From: Sorangium cellulosum So0157-2
GTDB lineage: Bacteria; Myxococcota_A; Polyangia; Polyangiales; Polyangiaceae
NCBI RefSeq assembly: GCF_000418325.1
Contig: NC_021658.1
Coordinates: 14,550,501-14,614,500 of the forward strand
Direction: 5' to 3'
Length of the DNA: 64,000 bases
The position numbers were made by a program, and so were the translations under genes. The notes beneath the pieces were generated by a model. It was not told where the DNA came from and did no database searches. It was given only the letters and a program-made list of their open reading frames with translations. Below are positions 44,101 through 53,787 of the stretch, in pieces (position 1 is the first letter of the stretch; every line of letters begins with the position of its first letter).

Positions 44101-46320
44101 TTACTGGCCGAGCCCCGTGATCCCCAAGTTGTCAGGCACAGGCCTCTCCGGCGCCTCGATCACGGCCTCGACGGCCTCGGCGGGCTCTTCCGGGCTCGCG
44201 CCGCTCCCTGACCCGGGCGACCCGCCGCTGTTGATCTTGACCAGGTTGCCTTTGATCGTGATGCCTCCCGCGTCGATCCGGATGAACCCGCCAGGGCCCT
44301 TGAGGGTCAGATCCTGGGCGGCTTCGATCACGAGCGCGGTGCCGGCTTTGAGGTGGATCTCTTCCCCGGCCTCCGTTGCGTGCCTCTTCCCGATCTTCTC
44401 CTGGCGGCTCTTCTTGACCGTCAGTGATTGGTTCCCGTCGACGCGCTGGTTCCGCTTGCCCTTGACACGCAGGTGGCTGTCCCCCTCGATCTGCTCGCGC
44501 TTCGTCCCTTTGATGACAATGTCCTGATTCTTGCCGATGTAGATGGTCAGGTTGCCGTCGGTCCGCTCGAGCTCGTCGCCGCCGACCTGCTTGCTGCTGC
44601 TGCCGCCGATGGTCGTCGTGCGGTTGGCTCCGGTGATCTCGGTGCGGTTGGCGCCCGTCACCTCGGTGCGGTTGGCCCCTGTGGTCTCGGTCTCGTTGAC
44701 GACCACGAGCTTCTGCCGATTGGCGCCGACCGTGATGGTCTCGTCGTTCTTGACGAGCTTGCGCAGGTCCTTCTGCGCCTGGACGTACACGAGCTCCTTG
44801 CCCTTGAGATCCTCGAACATGATCTCGTTGAAGCCGCCTCCGCCGAGGGAGGAGTTGCTCTTCCAGGTGCTGCGCGTCCTGTGCTGGGGCAGCTTGTAGG
44901 GCACCTGGTTCGTCGCGTTGTAGACGCGCCCGACGATGATGGGCTGATCCGGGTCGCCCTCCAGGAAGCCGACGAGCACCTCCTGCCCGATGCGCGGCGT
45001 CATGATCGTCCCGAAGCCCGTCCCCGCCCAGCCCTGGCTCACGCGGATCCAGCACGACGAGCGATCGTCGTGCTTGCCTTCGCGATCCCACGGGAACTGC
45101 ACGCGCACGCGTCCGAACTCGTCGGTATGGATCTCCTGGCCCTTGGGGCCCACGACGGTCGCGCTCTGCACGCTGTGAACGATGGGCTTGGGCGTCTTGA
45201 TCTGAGGGTGGTACGGTGTCGCCGGATCGACGAACAGAGCCCTCGCGGACATGCTCCATTCCTCGTCCGGCGTTCCCTCCATGGAAAATTCGGTGACGAG
45301 CAGCTTCTGGTCGACCCCGAGCTCGGCATGTGGGTGGTTCTCGATCGAGAAGATCTGTCCTGGCCAGAGGTCGATCGTGTTCATGTCGAACGATACGCTA
45401 CGCCTGTCCGCGCGCGCTGACAGCAGCGACCGTTCGGCCAGGTCCCGTCCGTATTTCTGGTCGTGCCGGGCGACCCCCTTGTCATCGGCGGTCGGCGTGT
45501 CGCCGCCCTTCCCCCCTTCGACGAGGAATGCGCCGGGATCGTAGTGATAGTGCTCGTATTTGTCCTCTGGTGCGGGTGCCTTGCGCGCCTCGCCGAAGAG
45601 CCGGAATGCCGGGTTACGGAAATCGTAGTCCCGGACGGTATGCGCGCCCGGGCGCACCTCGCAGGAGATCCGCACCGCGGTGACGAACTCCTTTTCGGAT
45701 GCCCGGTTCGGATTGTCCACGAAGTGGATCGGCGGCGCCGGTCGCGGCTCGCCGGAGTGCAGCTTGTCGCTCAGCGTGAGCTGCGAGCCTTTGGCGTCGT
45801 TGTCGGGAAACACGAAGGCGATGCCCGCCTCCTCGAGGAGGCGGCTCATGAAGGCATAGTCGCTCTCGCCGTACTGGATCTTGTACTCGAGCTTCGGGTA
45901 CTTTCCTCGATCGATCTGCCACACCGGCGTGATGGCCCACTCGCCGAGGAGCTCATCGACAATATCGGGGATCGACCGATGCTGGTAGACGCGGTACCCT
46001 CGCCGCTGCGTCATGAGCCACGCCCGCGGCACGATCCGCAGGTAGTAGGTCGACAGCCCCGTCGGCTCGGCCTGGGTCTGCTCCATGTAGCTGCAGATCC
46101 CCGTCCAGTACCGGGCCCCCCCGAGCAGCGCCCACTTATAGCCCGAGACGACGCGCAGCGCCGCGGCCTTGCCCACGATGGAGTCGAGCTCCAGGCTCTC
46201 GTTCCTGGACCGAGCCCACACGGAGACCGTGAAGAGGCTCGATATGGCCTCCTGGACCGAGAAGCGACGGACGGATAGCGAGGTCTCTCCGTCCTCGAAC
46301 GACAGCTCCAATACCGGCAT
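44101..46320 (-). CDS. vgrG: Type VI secretion spike protein VgrG (VgrG3)
   Basis: A 739-residue VgrG with full gp27-like and OB-fold regions (RRFSVQEAISSLFTVSV; IHTDEFGRVRVQFPWDREG; SCWIRVSQGWAG; PRIGQEVLVGFLEGDPDQPI) and a spike with TGANRTE heptads (44611-44700). It ends in a short Pro/Glu-rich tail without an extra domain, so it should carry effectors through the adjacent PAAR protein and chaperone. AGGAGG six bases before the ATG at 46320 is the strongest Shine-Dalgarno sequence of the cluster, suggesting that it heads the minus-strand operon. Base composition is slightly lower in GC than vgrG1. Confidence 0.93.
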   Translation of the reverse strand: MPVLELSFEDGETSLSVRRFSVQEAISSLFTVSVWARSRNESLELDSIVGKAAALRVVSGYKWALLGGARYWTGICSYMEQTQAEPTGLSTYYLRIVPRAWLMTQRRGYRVYQHRSIPDIVDELLGEWAITPVWQIDRGKYPKLEYKIQYGESDYAFMSRLLEEAGIAFVFPDNDAKGSQLTLSDKLHSGEPRPAPPIHFVDNPNRASEKEFVTAVRISCEVRPGAHTVRDYDFRNPAFRLFGEARKAPAPEDKYEHYHYDPGAFLVEGGKGGDTPTADDKGVARHDQKYGRDLAERSLLSARADRRSVSFDMNTIDLWPGQIFSIENHPHAELGVDQKLLVTEFSMEGTPDEEWSMSARALFVDPATPYHPQIKTPKPIVHSVQSATVVGPKGQEIHTDEFGRVRVQFPWDREGKHDDRSSCWIRVSQGWAGTGFGTIMTPRIGQEVLVGFLEGDPDQPIIVGRVYNATNQVPYKLPQHRTRSTWKSNSSLGGGGFNEIMFEDLKGKELVYVQAQKDLRKLVKNDETITVGANRQKLVVVNETETTGANRTEVTGANRTEITGANRTTTIGGSSSKQVGGDELERTDGNLTIYIGKNQDIVIKGTKREQIEGDSHLRVKGKRNQRVDGNQSLTVKKSRQEKIGKRHATEAGEEIHLKAGTALVIEAAQDLTLKGPGGFIRIDAGGITIKGNLVKINSGGSPGSGSGASPEEPAEAVEAVIEAPERPVPDNLGITGLGQ
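44611..44700 (-). repeat. 21-bp repeats encoding TGANR-type heptads in vgrG3
   Basis: Three or more units encoding TGANRTE/TGANRTT, flanked by VNETET and TIGGSS, equivalent to the array in vgrG2. Confidence 0.75.
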
Positions 46321-47072
46321 GCTCGACCTCCTACTGACCCGGGGCAGGCGCGAACCCGGAAAGCTCTGCTATGGGAAAGGTTCCCGCGGGCGCGAGGGAC
46401 CGCAGCTTCACGGCGTGGGGCGACGCGGTTCGGCCGCCACATGCGCGGCGTCCTCTCCACAGGGCCCGCCGAGGCTGGCCCCCTCCCTCCGCCACGGCTG
46501 TCAGTAGACAGCATACCATAGGCTCTATGCCCGATGGGAAGCGAAAAGTTCGCGGTCGCACATACGCGACCACGCTCGGCGCCTGGGCGGATCGCGAACG
46601 CGCAGCGAGGTGACGAAGCGAGGCCAGAACGCGGCTGAATACCTGGAACCGCGGCGGAATGCCATGACAATCGGGACGTATTTCGATCCTGAGAAACCGG
46701 AATGAGGCTGGAACGAGCGCCGCCGCTCATCGCGTTTGACATTGCCGCCCACGGCGAGACGCTGGGTACGGCGAGGCCTGCAGTATTGAGGGCCCCCGGC
46801 GCCAAGGTGCGGGTCCTCTCGCGAGCAACATCTTCCTGCACGGTGCCCCTAAATAGCCGATCCTGATTCGGGAGCGCCAGCAACTCCAAGGGCTTGAACG
46901 TAAAGCTTGCAAATCGGCCTCTCCGTACGCTCATGGGCGCAGATGTCGGGTGGGCCGGGGATGTTGCCCTCCCCGGCCCACCCGACAACCCGACGTTTGC
47001 GGGACTGTGCCGGGACCTCGCGTCGCTGCGGCTCAGGCGCAGTCCGGTAGACGCCTATTCGTTCGAGTAACG
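46321..47072. other. Gene-poor region upstream of vgrG3
   Basis: About 750 bases with only short overlapping frames lacking domain signatures or convincing start sites. It contains a perfect 17-bp inverted repeat (46945-46986) near its right end. It separates the vgrG3 operon from the lower-GC metallopeptidase module and may hold the vgrG3 promoter, which I could not place. Confidence 0.5.
46945..46986 (-). terminator. Strong hairpin downstream of the metallopeptidase module
   Basis: A perfect 17-bp stem (46945-46961 with 46970-46986) encloses an eight-base loop (TGTTGCCC). It lies about 85 bases after the stop codon of the gene at 47073-48116. There is no T-tract, so it is at best a non-canonical terminator or an mRNA 3'-end stabiliser. 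Confidence 0.5.
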
Positions 47073-48116
47073 CTACAGCCTGTTGATCTCTTGAGCCCAG
47101 AGCCCCTTGCGGATCGCGGCGCTCTTCGTGGCGGCGCCTGCAGGAAGAGGTGTTCCCAAGATGTTCTCAAGCACGAGGTCCGCAGCGGCGCGAACGGCAG
47201 CCGATGGGCTGTCGAACATTTTCAAGGCGTTCAGACCATCCCCGCGCTGGCACTCCGTGCGATGAGCTTGAAAGATTAGCTGTAGCTCGCTTACGGGCAG
47301 CTTCTTTCCCTTTGTAAATCTGAGCGCTATAAAAAGCGCTTCGACTTGAGAGCGTGCAGACGATGGCGCGTTTGCGGTGCCGGTGATCCGCAGCATGTGC
47401 GGGATCGCAATGGACGGCGGCAGTATTGGGAACATGCTGACGAGCTTCTGCTCGATATGCGGATCGCTCGGCCTTTTGAGGGTCTTTGCGTACATAGCCC
47501 ACGGGACGAGTTTCCCCAAATCTGGCTCCTTGATCTTCGTGTGAGCCCTGAACGCCACGTCAGTCCAGTCAAGGGCGGCATATATCCTGGCGCCATCGAC
47601 GTCCTGGATAAGTGCATTGGCGAGCTGAGTCAGATCCTTTGGTGCCCTCTGCTCATAATCCAACACAGCGGAGATGAACGCATGGCAGTTGTCGAATCGC
47701 TGGGACGGGAACGTGTCGAACCCAGGGCTCGGAGGCCACAATGATGCATGAAGCCACCGTAGAGAGAGGGCGCCGCTGGTTGAGTCGAAGTCGCCAAGAA
47801 GAATGACCGGATCGGTCTTTCGTGCCTGAGCAATTGCTACCGGGTCGAAGCCTATGGGTGTGACTGCTAGGACAAGGGGGAGCCTTCGGCCATCGATACG
47901 GCTTCCCTTTAGCGTGTTATCGACGTTGAGGTAGGCTTGGTTTCCAGCGACCTCCAGCCTACCTACTGCGATCGACGCGGCACTCAGGACGATTGCCGCG
48001 GGAGAGGAAATGCCGATATTAGCGAAGCTCGATGAACTCATGGTAGCGTTCATCCCAATGGTTCCGAGTACGAGTGCCCAGGTTGCAGTCCTGCGCTTGA
48101 TGTTAATAGGTTCCAT
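47073..48116 (-). CDS. Exported protein, probable immunity partner of the metallopeptidase-like gene
   Basis: A 347-residue protein not matched to any family. The N-terminus looks like a signal peptide: NIKRRTATWALVLGTIGM, then SSSSFA before a likely cleavage near residue 32, so it should work in the periplasm. The mature part is helical, with HAFISAVLDYEQRAP and PPSIAIPHMLRITGTA, and has no catalytic motif that I recognise. The start codon overlaps the upstream gene's stop (TGATG), indicating tight coupling to the HExxH protein; this is the arrangement of an effector and periplasmic immunity protein. GC is lower than in the flanking T2SS and VgrG genes. The immunity role is inferred. Confidence 0.55.
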   Translation of the reverse strand: MEPINIKRRTATWALVLGTIGMNATMSSSSFANIGISSPAAIVLSAASIAVGRLEVAGNQAYLNVDNTLKGSRIDGRRLPLVLAVTPIGFDPVAIAQARKTDPVILLGDFDSTSGALSLRWLHASLWPPSPGFDTFPSQRFDNCHAFISAVLDYEQRAPKDLTQLANALIQDVDGARIYAALDWTDVAFRAHTKIKEPDLGKLVPWAMYAKTLKRPSDPHIEQKLVSMFPILPPSIAIPHMLRITGTANAPSSARSQVEALFIALRFTKGKKLPVSELQLIFQAHRTECQRGDGLNALKMFDSPSAAVRAAADLVLENILGTPLPAGAATKSAAIRKGLWAQEINRL

Positions 48117-49237
48117 CAGTCGTTGTACTTGAGCAAGGTCATGTGGTTTTTTCCCGGATCGCCCCAGTCATGATCTGCGAAGTCCCCCTCGCTGACACGG
48201 GCATCTGCGTATAGGACGGCGTCCTCCTCGATCGGGTGAAAGATTCTTATGGGATTCGGGAGCGGCCATACATTAGGCCAATGGACCCATGAAGGATGAT
48301 CTATGCTGGCGTCGTCTCCTCCACCGGGCTCGAACGGCGGTGCGGTTGCCACGCTTGCTGTCGCAGTACCGGGCGGAGGTCCCCACAGCCCATCCGGTCC
48401 AGGCGCCCAATGGTTATGCGGCTTATTCCAGGAATAGCCGTATTGCCAACATCTGACATTTGGAACAAGAGTGTCTGCCCTGCTTATTTGATCCACGTGT
48501 CGGCTCTCATGGTACAGCGTTGAGACGAAATTATCGATGCCGGAAACTTGGTTTCCGACGCCGTAGGCTCTTGCATCCGTTACGACCTCGTCGTAGATGT
48601 AGAGCGTGGTCTTGTCCGGCGCGGTCTCATAGCTCCAATCGACCATGCCAAGTACCCTGGCCATCGTGGGGCTGCCACTGCTTCCAGCGTAGCTAGTTGT
48701 GCCAACGTTGACTACTTGACCCCAATAATGATACCAGTTCGGGCTTCCCGCCTGTCCCCCGGGGTGATTCGTTGCATCTCGTGCGAAGAATACCTCATAG
48801 TTCTTCGTCTCGTGAACGGCGCCATCGAGCATCAGTCTAGCTACTTTGGCGCCGAAATCGGTGTTGCGTTCTGGCAACCCCGTGAACGTGACGACGGCTT
48901 CGAGGAAATCACCATTGATGGTCGGCCTGCCGTTCGGATTCGCCGTCGCCCAAGTCATCGTCGAAGCGCCGATAGCATCGACGCTGAAAAGCACACGATC
49001 ACGCATCGCAGGCGCGCAGCCGGCAGGCTCTACGCGAGCCTTTAGATTCATCGTGAGCACGCCCTGATTCGCTGTCGAAAATGTAAACTCATTCTGACCA
49101 TCTGCGCCTTGGGTCGAGTTCGGAGAGCGCACAGGGTCCCCGCCTGGAGTAACGAATCTAACTGTTTGAGGGCACGGTGCTGTCGTACCGGTCGTCGGCG
49201 TCGCATTCGTCGGTGGACGCGGATTCCTCTTACCCAT
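48116..49237 (-). CDS. Metallopeptidase-like protein (HExxH), candidate T6SS effector
   Basis: A 373-residue protein with no signal peptide (MGKRNPRPPTN). Residues about 50-140 look like an immunoglobulin-type beta domain (FSTANQGVLTMNLKARVE). A conserved-looking FFARDATNHPGG...PNWYHYWGQ segment (about 150-173) is followed by TLYHESRHVDQ, in which H243-E244-x-x-H247 is a zinc-binding HExxH motif; downstream HW and D/H-rich residues could supply a third ligand. A zinc peptidase or amidase acting outside the producing cell is likely. ATG 49237 has GAGGAGG upstream. It overlaps the upstream adaptor-like gene by eight bases and the downstream exported protein by one. Confidence 0.6.
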   Translation of the reverse strand: MGKRNPRPPTNATPTTGTTAPCPQTVRFVTPGGDPVRSPNSTQGADGQNEFTFSTANQGVLTMNLKARVEPAGCAPAMRDRVLFSVDAIGASTMTWATANPNGRPTINGDFLEAVVTFTGLPERNTDFGAKVARLMLDGAVHETKNYEVFFARDATNHPGGQAGSPNWYHYWGQVVNVGTTSYAGSSGSPTMARVLGMVDWSYETAPDKTTLYIYDEVVTDARAYGVGNQVSGIDNFVSTLYHESRHVDQISRADTLVPNVRCWQYGYSWNKPHNHWAPGPDGLWGPPPGTATASVATAPPFEPGGGDDASIDHPSWVHWPNVWPLPNPIRIFHPIEEDAVLYADARVSEGDFADHDWGDPGKNHMTLLKYND

Positions 49238-50012
49238 TGTCGTGCGCCTCCTCAAGGTAACGCAGCGCGTGCTCCAGATAGATCCCAGCCCTACGCTCCA
49301 ATCGCTCGACCCTGATCTCCGGCGTCTTGAGGTTCGGATCCCTCAGCGTGTTTTCTACCCAAGGGCACAGTGGATCGCTTGCGAAGCCATGCCCCAGCGC
49401 ATACGCCAGCAGGATGGAGAGCGCTACCCCTCGCCCCGTCGCCAACCCGATTCGCTCCGCCATATCCGGCCCTCGCCGAACGAACGCTCGAAGCGGCTCT
49501 TCCCCCAAATGCGCGAGCCGCTCGGGGAAAATTTGCGCCAGGGTCGAGAACACGCGCTCCTCCGAATCATGCCCGCTGATCGCAGTGAGGAGCTCCAGCC
49601 TCGCCTCATATGCCCGACGCAGCGCTCGTGTAAAAGGCGCCCGGTCGCGCCCGATGACCCGATCGATATAGACGTTCAGCGCGTGGTACAATCCCATCGC
49701 TCGCGCCAGCTGTTCCGAGTAGGCTGCGGTTCCAAGCTCCTGCGCCGCCCACGGTAACAGAGGATCCGTGTCGAAGTCGCTGCCAAACAAGAACATCATT
49801 TCAATATAAAATCGAACCGGGCCACAGTTAGTGAAACCATATCCCTTCGCTCGTGAGATCCCGAGCCGTATCACCTGTCGAACGCCCGCCTCGCCGATGA
49901 CCTTTGAGTGCCTCGACGCAAAATCCTTCAGATGCTCGACAGTCTCATCTTCGAACCCGCGCAGCGCGAGCTCCTCGAACGCCAGCATCTGCTCCCTTCG
50001 GATCCTCAGCAC
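49230..50012 (-). CDS. Conserved helical protein associated with effector genes
   Basis: A 260-residue soluble, mostly helical protein: LRIRREQMLAFEELALRGFEDE at the start, then VRQVIRLGISRAKGYGF, YIEMMFLFGSDFDTDPLLPWA, and a C-terminal LATGRGVALSILLAYALGHGFASDP. I recall similar proteins beside PAAR and lysozyme-like effector genes in Proteobacteria, where they may act as adaptors, but this is from memory. The GTG at 50012 has GGAGG seven bases upstream and is preferred over the ATG at 49988. It overlaps the metallopeptidase-like gene by eight bases, suggesting that the three genes (this, HExxH protein, exported protein) form one unit. Confidence 0.6.
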   Translation of the reverse strand: MLRIRREQMLAFEELALRGFEDETVEHLKDFASRHSKVIGEAGVRQVIRLGISRAKGYGFTNCGPVRFYIEMMFLFGSDFDTDPLLPWAAQELGTAAYSEQLARAMGLYHALNVYIDRVIGRDRAPFTRALRRAYEARLELLTAISGHDSEERVFSTLAQIFPERLAHLGEEPLRAFVRRGPDMAERIGLATGRGVALSILLAYALGHGFASDPLCPWVENTLRDPNLKTPEIRVERLERRAGIYLEHALRYLEEAHDNG

Positions 50013-50145
50013 GCCGCCGCCTCCGACCGGATCACCCGCCCATCCTCCAAGTCCTCCGCAGCAGCCCAGCTGTCTGCCCATCTCCGTAAGACTCCGCCTT
50101 CTGCCGCGTCGTCCACGTCTCCAAAAAAGCGCCGAGCACACTCAA

Positions 50146-53100
50146 TCAGGACGGGTGGTGCCATCGAATCAACCTTGCGCCACGGTGTGCGGCGGGACGG
50201 GCACGACGTCTCGCGAGCGTTGTGATCAGCGCGACAAGGACGGGGCCCCAGGGCAATCGGGCATCGGAACAATCCTGCGTGCGTACGCTGCACGAAGAGA
50301 GATGGGGCTCATGGGGCGGCTCGACGCACGCGCCCTGGCTGCAGACGAACCCATCCACACAATCCTTGAACGTATCACAAGATGTCCGGCAGGCAGAGCC
50401 GCTGCACGTGTACGGCGTGCAGTCTTTGTCGTCACCCTCGAGCTTCACGACGAAATGCCCACCATCGCAGGTGTCGCCTGAGATTTCCAAGCAGCGCCCG
50501 TTGTCGCAGATGGCGTCCTCGATGCAGTCCTGCTGGCGCGACGTGCACTCTTCCTTACACTGACGCGTGGTCTCATCGCACAGGAACCCCTTGCACCCGT
50601 TGGTCTCTTCCTTGCAGAGGTGGTTTTCGTCGCACGCGTATCCGATCGCGACCCCGTCCGTGCAGCTCGGCTCCCCGCATTGATGGCCTACCTCCGGATA
50701 CGTGCACTCGTCGGTGCTCGTGCCGTCGCACCACCCTTCGCAGCCCGGGCCGCTGGGGCAGGGATCGTGGTCGAGGCGTGGCGGCTGGCGCACGAGAAGC
50801 GTGCCGATCGGCCTGCAGAGGCCCAGCGCGCCTTCGGTGTCGCAGGCCTCGCAGGGGCCGTTGCAACTGGCGTCGCAGCAGCGACCGTCGACGCAGAAGT
50901 TGCTCGCACACTCGCGAGCCGCCTCGCACGCGGCGCCGAGCGGCTGCTTGCAGACGCACACGCCGAGCGCTTCGCCCGGGGCCGCGCCGCCTCCCCCGGC
51001 TCCAGGGCCGCCCGCGCCGGCGTCGCCCTCGCCGGTTCCTCCTCCACCGGTGCCGCTGGCCGCGCCGCCGGTTCCGCTGGCCGCGCCGCCACCGACGCCG
51101 TCTGGCGCATAGCAGGGATCGACGCCCGTCACGGCTCCTCCAGAGCCACCCGTGCCGGTCACGCCCTCGGCGGCGCCAGCACCGGCTGCTCCGCCGGCTC
51201 CCCAATCGCCGCCGGTTCCTCCCGTGCCGCCTGCGCCGCCCGCGCCTCCGGAGCGGCCTCCGCCCGGCGCGCTGTCGAGCGGGCATCCGTTCGGGACCGA
51301 GACGACGTCGGGCTTGAAGCTGCACCAGCCGGCAGCCGCGCACGCAGCGTCCGTCTCGCACGTCGTCGCGCAATCCGTGCCTGTGTCGTTGCACAGGAAG
51401 GGTGCGCAGCTCTGCACCTTGAACGACACAGAGTGACCCGCGCCATCACAGGCGCTCTGGGTCTTGACTCCATTCACCCTTAGCCCGTCCGCGCTCAGCT
51501 CGTCGACACACGTCACGCTCGTGGGGGTTCCCGCGCTGGCAGGACCACATCGACCGTCGTCCAAGCCGGAGGCCTTCCGCGACGCGACGCACGTCTCGCA
51601 CTCCCCTGTGCAAGCCATATCGCAGCAGATGCCTCCGGAGGTCGTCTGGAAGCAGTGCCCGGACGCGCAGTCCTGGTCGGTCGCACAGGGCTCGCCGAGA
51701 TCGTGCAGGAGCAAATAAGCGTCTGCCTTCGCGGTGTTGCCGCCGCCCGCGATGAGGATGCTCTTCCCCGCGGTCAGCGCCTCGCCGGCGTTCACCAGGG
51801 TCGCGGTGTGGCCGGCGGTGGCGGACAGCATGTCCAGGTAGGGCGTGAACGTCTCGGTCCGCGGGCAGAACGAGTCGACGAAGCTGACCTCGGGGGCGGG
51901 TTCGGGCGGATCGACGAGAGATACCCCGATGCCGCCCACGAGGACGACGTGCCCTGCGGGCTCGAGGGTCGCTGTGTGGCCGTAACGCGCGCGACCGGGC
52001 ATGTCCGGCATGCGGGACATGGGAATGGCGACCCTGGTAAACCCCCTGCTCCCGGAGCTGTCGATGAAGAGCTCGGCGCTGTCCCGCACGAGCGCATCGC
52101 TGCCGCTGGCGCTGGTGCCGCCGGCCAGGAGCACCCTGCCGTCGCGCAGGCGGGTCGCCGTGTGGAACGCGCGGGAGTGCAGCATGTTCTGGAATGTCCT
52201 CGGGCTCTCGGTCCCTCGCACGAGCTCGAAGTCCTCGGAGCCCTCGCGGAAGATCTCTCCCGAGGCCTGCGCGATGCCCACGTAGAGGCCCCCGGTGAGG
52301 AGCACGTCGCCTGACGCCGCGTCGTCGCTGGCGAGCAGCGTGGCGGCATGCCCGGAGCGGTTCGCGAGCATGTCCACCCTCGTCAAGGTGGGCGCGCGGG
52401 TCTGGGCCTTGTAGATGTAAGCCCTGTTCAGGGACTGGCCGGGGCTGTCGGAACCTCCTGCGATGAGCACCTTACCTGGCGCGTATCTCGTCGCAGTATG
52501 ATGAACACGGGGTAGATCATCCGGGATGCTCAGGGGATTGTCTGTCGTAGACAGATCGATGAATTCACCGGTCGCCCGATCGTACACCTCCAGCCCGGCC
52601 GCGGTCCTGAACGGAGGCCCATGCTGATCCGAACTTCCGCCGACGATCAGCACGTCGCAGTAGAGTGACGCGCCGCAACTCGGCGCCGGTTCCGCCGGTG
52701 GATCCGTCGACTGCGGCTCGACCAGGGTCGCGGTGTGATGGCCGCGCGGTACGTGCATGCTATCCGCCGAGGCGAACGTGCGGCTCAGGGGCTCGTAAAA
52801 CTCGGCGGAGCTCAGCGCGTTTCGGTCCGGATCCCCATTGCTGAAGCCGCCCGTGATGAGGACCCGGCTCGCGCTGGATTCTGGATCGAGGAGCGTCGCG
52901 GCGTGGAAGGTGCGGGCAGCGAGCATGTTCGTCGTCCCTTCCCATCTGGGATCGACTAGCGCCGGGTGCTGGATCGGGGCTCCTCGCCACTCCACGAGGA
53001 CCGTGCAGGATCCCGCTCCGGGGCTCGTGACCGGTCGCCCCCACGGCGGGCGCGGATCGGTGTCCACTGTACAGCCGTTTACCTCCAGCCTGGCTCCGTG

Positions 53101-53787
53101 GCGGCGTCCTGCGGAATCGAGGACGTAAGGCGAGCGCACCCGCAGCCGCGGCGTGCCCTGAGGATCGAGGAACTCGAGCGTGCCGGAGACGAGGCGCAGA
53201 CCGGCGACGCCGGTCGTGTCGACCATGTAGCGGAGCTCTCGCGCCGCGGGCTCGCGCTCGAAGTAGACGAAGTCCTCGATGCCCGTCGGATGGGTGACGT
53301 GGAGGAGGTCGGCGCCGTGGTTCGGGAGGGCGCCGGCGTAGAGGGCGATCCCGTCGAACGTGGCGAGCGGCGCGTCGAGCGCGCCCTCCAAGGCGAACGC
53401 GATCGTCAGTCCGGAGGTGTTGTCGCGCAGGCGGACCGCGCCGGACGCCCGCGCCGGGAGCTCGACCGTGGCGCTACCTGCGCTTGAGGAGCGGGGCGGG
53501 ACCGTGAATCGTGCCCGGAGGGAGCCGTTGTCTAGGCGGTCGAAGCGGGGACGGATGGCAGCGCGCAGCGGCTCATCGAATCGAGCGAGGATTGACGCAA
53601 GCCGGTCGCGCGCGCCTGGGGTCTCGGGGAGGCCGGACAGCGGACCGTCCGCCGGCGCAGAGGAGGTCGGCGCGGCGTGCTCGGCGCAGCCCCACGGCAA
53701 CGAGAGCGTAGAGGCGGCTAGGCCAAGCGCGATAATGAGGTACAGCCTGCCGCCCGTACGAACAGTTAAAGTTCGGTGCGTGATCAT
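50146..53787 (-). CDS. Large kelch-repeat, Cys-rich surface lipoprotein with myxobacterial C-terminal anchor
   Basis: A 1213-residue exported protein. The start has a signal peptide with a lipoprotein-like end (ALGLAASTLSLPWGC). Residues about 270-690 contain repeated kelch-type blades (patterns like AATLL...VLITGGFS, HTATLVEPQ, VLIAGGSD, GHTATLLAS). A Cys-rich region with SGHCFQTTSGGICCDMAC and similar knots follows (about 700-860), then a Gly-rich linker (GGAGGAGGTGGTGG, about 860-960) and more EGF-like Cys motifs. It ends with SSCSVRT, a hydrophobic segment (WGPVLVALITTLA) and RRRARP: a MYXO-CTERM-like anchor. It probably binds carbohydrate or other surface ligands. Function is unknown. 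Confidence 0.8.
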   Translation of the reverse strand: MITHRTLTVRTGGRLYLIIALGLAASTLSLPWGCAEHAAPTSSAPADGPLSGLPETPGARDRLASILARFDEPLRAAIRPRFDRLDNGSLRARFTVPPRSSSAGSATVELPARASGAVRLRDNTSGLTIAFALEGALDAPLATFDGIALYAGALPNHGADLLHVTHPTGIEDFVYFEREPAARELRYMVDTTGVAGLRLVSGTLEFLDPQGTPRLRVRSPYVLDSAGRRHGARLEVNGCTVDTDPRPPWGRPVTSPGAGSCTVLVEWRGAPIQHPALVDPRWEGTTNMLAARTFHAATLLDPESSASRVLITGGFSNGDPDRNALSSAEFYEPLSRTFASADSMHVPRGHHTATLVEPQSTDPPAEPAPSCGASLYCDVLIVGGSSDQHGPPFRTAAGLEVYDRATGEFIDLSTTDNPLSIPDDLPRVHHTATRYAPGKVLIAGGSDSPGQSLNRAYIYKAQTRAPTLTRVDMLANRSGHAATLLASDDAASGDVLLTGGLYVGIAQASGEIFREGSEDFELVRGTESPRTFQNMLHSRAFHTATRLRDGRVLLAGGTSASGSDALVRDSAELFIDSSGSRGFTRVAIPMSRMPDMPGRARYGHTATLEPAGHVVLVGGIGVSLVDPPEPAPEVSFVDSFCPRTETFTPYLDMLSATAGHTATLVNAGEALTAGKSILIAGGGNTAKADAYLLLHDLGEPCATDQDCASGHCFQTTSGGICCDMACTGECETCVASRKASGLDDGRCGPASAGTPTSVTCVDELSADGLRVNGVKTQSACDGAGHSVSFKVQSCAPFLCNDTGTDCATTCETDAACAAAGWCSFKPDVVSVPNGCPLDSAPGGGRSGGAGGAGGTGGTGGDWGAGGAAGAGAAEGVTGTGGSGGAVTGVDPCYAPDGVGGGAASGTGGAASGTGGGGTGEGDAGAGGPGAGGGGAAPGEALGVCVCKQPLGAACEAARECASNFCVDGRCCDASCNGPCEACDTEGALGLCRPIGTLLVRQPPRLDHDPCPSGPGCEGWCDGTSTDECTYPEVGHQCGEPSCTDGVAIGYACDENHLCKEETNGCKGFLCDETTRQCKEECTSRQQDCIEDAICDNGRCLEISGDTCDGGHFVVKLEGDDKDCTPYTCSGSACRTSCDTFKDCVDGFVCSQGACVEPPHEPHLSSCSVRTQDCSDARLPWGPVLVALITTLARRRARPAAHRGARLIRWHHPS

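Noticed and set aside
46011..46988. 325-residue frame overlapping the start of vgrG3
   Set aside because: Part lies antisense-like within vgrG3 in another frame; the remainder lacks a start site, domains and codon bias.
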